DNA of 64,000 nt from Amia ocellicauda (lineage: Eukaryota; Chordata; Actinopteri; Amiiformes; Amiidae), in contig NC_089858.1 of the NCBI RefSeq assembly GCF_036373705.1, forward strand, positions 18,650,249 through 18,714,248, given 5' to 3'. Of this stretch, positions 63,393 through 64,000 are shown in pieces. The notes under the pieces are model-generated. The model was not told where the DNA came from and ran no database searches. It saw nothing but the letters and a program-made list of their open reading frames with translations. A program made the translations under genes and the position numbers. The number at the start of each line of letters is the position of its first letter. Position 1 is the stretch's first letter.

Positions 63393-64000
63393 CTGGAACA
63401 GAGAGCGGCCCAACAGGTCACACTTCACACCTCGCACCTCCACGGGCCGCTACTACACCTCCTACAGCTCAAGTGTGCACCACTGATGTCCAAGATCATC
63501 CCGTACTCATCACTTCAAAGTGGTTTTGTATAATAGCAGTTCACCACCATGATTTTTTGTTGTATTACTTCTTGTGTGTACGGTTACATTAAAAAGTAGC
63601 AAAAGCAGCTAACTATGTCACCATCTGCAGTGTACACTTCAGCTGGAGCCAAAGACGCCCGCTGTCTCAATGGAATGAAGTGGGGAAAAATAAGTCTACG
63701 AGAGCACTAATGGGGAGGAACAGCACCGAGTCCACACTGCTATAGAGTGGGATATGGCAAGGACTGCACTACTGCAGGACAGGGTATCACACCACCAGAC
63801 TGCATGAGATGAATGGAGTGTGCATTACTCTGCTTTACATATTCTTTACTACAGAGACATGCATGGCAGGTCAGGTCAGGACAAGTTGAAAGTCATCCCT
63901 AAAGGAGTTCAAGATTGCTACTACAAAACACAAAAAGATGTCTTCCTCAGATAAAGCAGGAGTGTTTTACTGGTGCCTGTAGCACCATCAAAGACAAAAA
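63393..64000 (-). other. KIFC3 intron, 5' side
   Basis: Upstream of the first visible KIFC3 exon. I searched the - strand for a further coiled-coil exon with a GT donor and found none, so the sequence appears to be intronic. Confidence 0.5.

Overview
This is vertebrate nuclear DNA. Genes are split into many short GT-AG exons, introns are AT-rich and full of (TA)n, (CA)n and (CT)n microsatellites, and Tc1-like, hAT-like, SINE and CR1-like repeats of the kind common in ray-finned fishes are scattered throughout. The repeat mix (a CR1-type LINE end, a SINE tail ending in 'ggataaggrcatctgc' plus (ATA)n, and several Tc1-like families) fits a fish, perhaps an early-branching ray-finned one, but the species cannot be fixed from the sequence alone. 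No bacterial-style operons, CRISPR arrays, rRNA genes or free-standing tRNA genes were seen.

Five protein-coding genes were reconstructed exon by exon, with every junction checked for reading phase. (1) ELMO3, + strand, CDS 1246-26469, 20 coding exons, 716 aa, complete. (2) An F-box/leucine-rich-repeat gene at the FBXL9/LRRC29 position, - strand, 36317-30184, 7 exons, 644 aa, complete. (3) TMEM208, + strand, 40329-42614, 6 exons, 173 aa, complete. (4) KATNB1 (katanin p80), + strand, 45355-53178, 19 coding exons, 687 aa, complete, with one GC-AG intron. (5) KIFC3 (C-terminal-motor kinesin), - strand, 63392-58099, the last 12 coding exons (529 aa); its 5' part lies beyond the right edge.

Layout. 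1-1245 is the 5' flank/UTR of ELMO3. 1246-26469 is ELMO3, whose large introns carry a 3.2 kb TIR element interrupted by a Tc1-like transposon (7057-10214), a 1.2 kb foldback element (14778-15996), Tc1 remnants and a (TA)n array (18.9-19.9 kb), a G-rich block that may be an internal promoter (about 20.9-21.4 kb), a LINE end (23.3 kb) and a SINE with clear target-site duplications (25875-26171). 26470-30183 holds the converging 3' ends of ELMO3 and FBXL9. FBXL9 and TMEM208 are divergent, separated by 4 kb containing a decayed Tc1-like element between TA arrays. TMEM208 and KATNB1 run in tandem. KATNB1 and KIFC3 are tail to tail, with a DDE-transposase relic and a hAT-type MITE between them.

The genes do not form one pathway. 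ELMO3 is a DOCK-Rac scaffold, FBXL9 a presumed SCF substrate receptor, TMEM208 an ER membrane protein, KATNB1 the regulatory subunit of a microtubule-severing enzyme and KIFC3 a minus-end-directed kinesin; the last two both act on microtubules. I did not find a convincing new biological system. The most notable points are the junction of two gene blocks that are far apart on human chromosome 16, an intact FBXL9, the KATNB1 GC-AG intron and its stop-free 96-nt intron, a probable internal ELMO3 promoter, and several well-delimited transposons.
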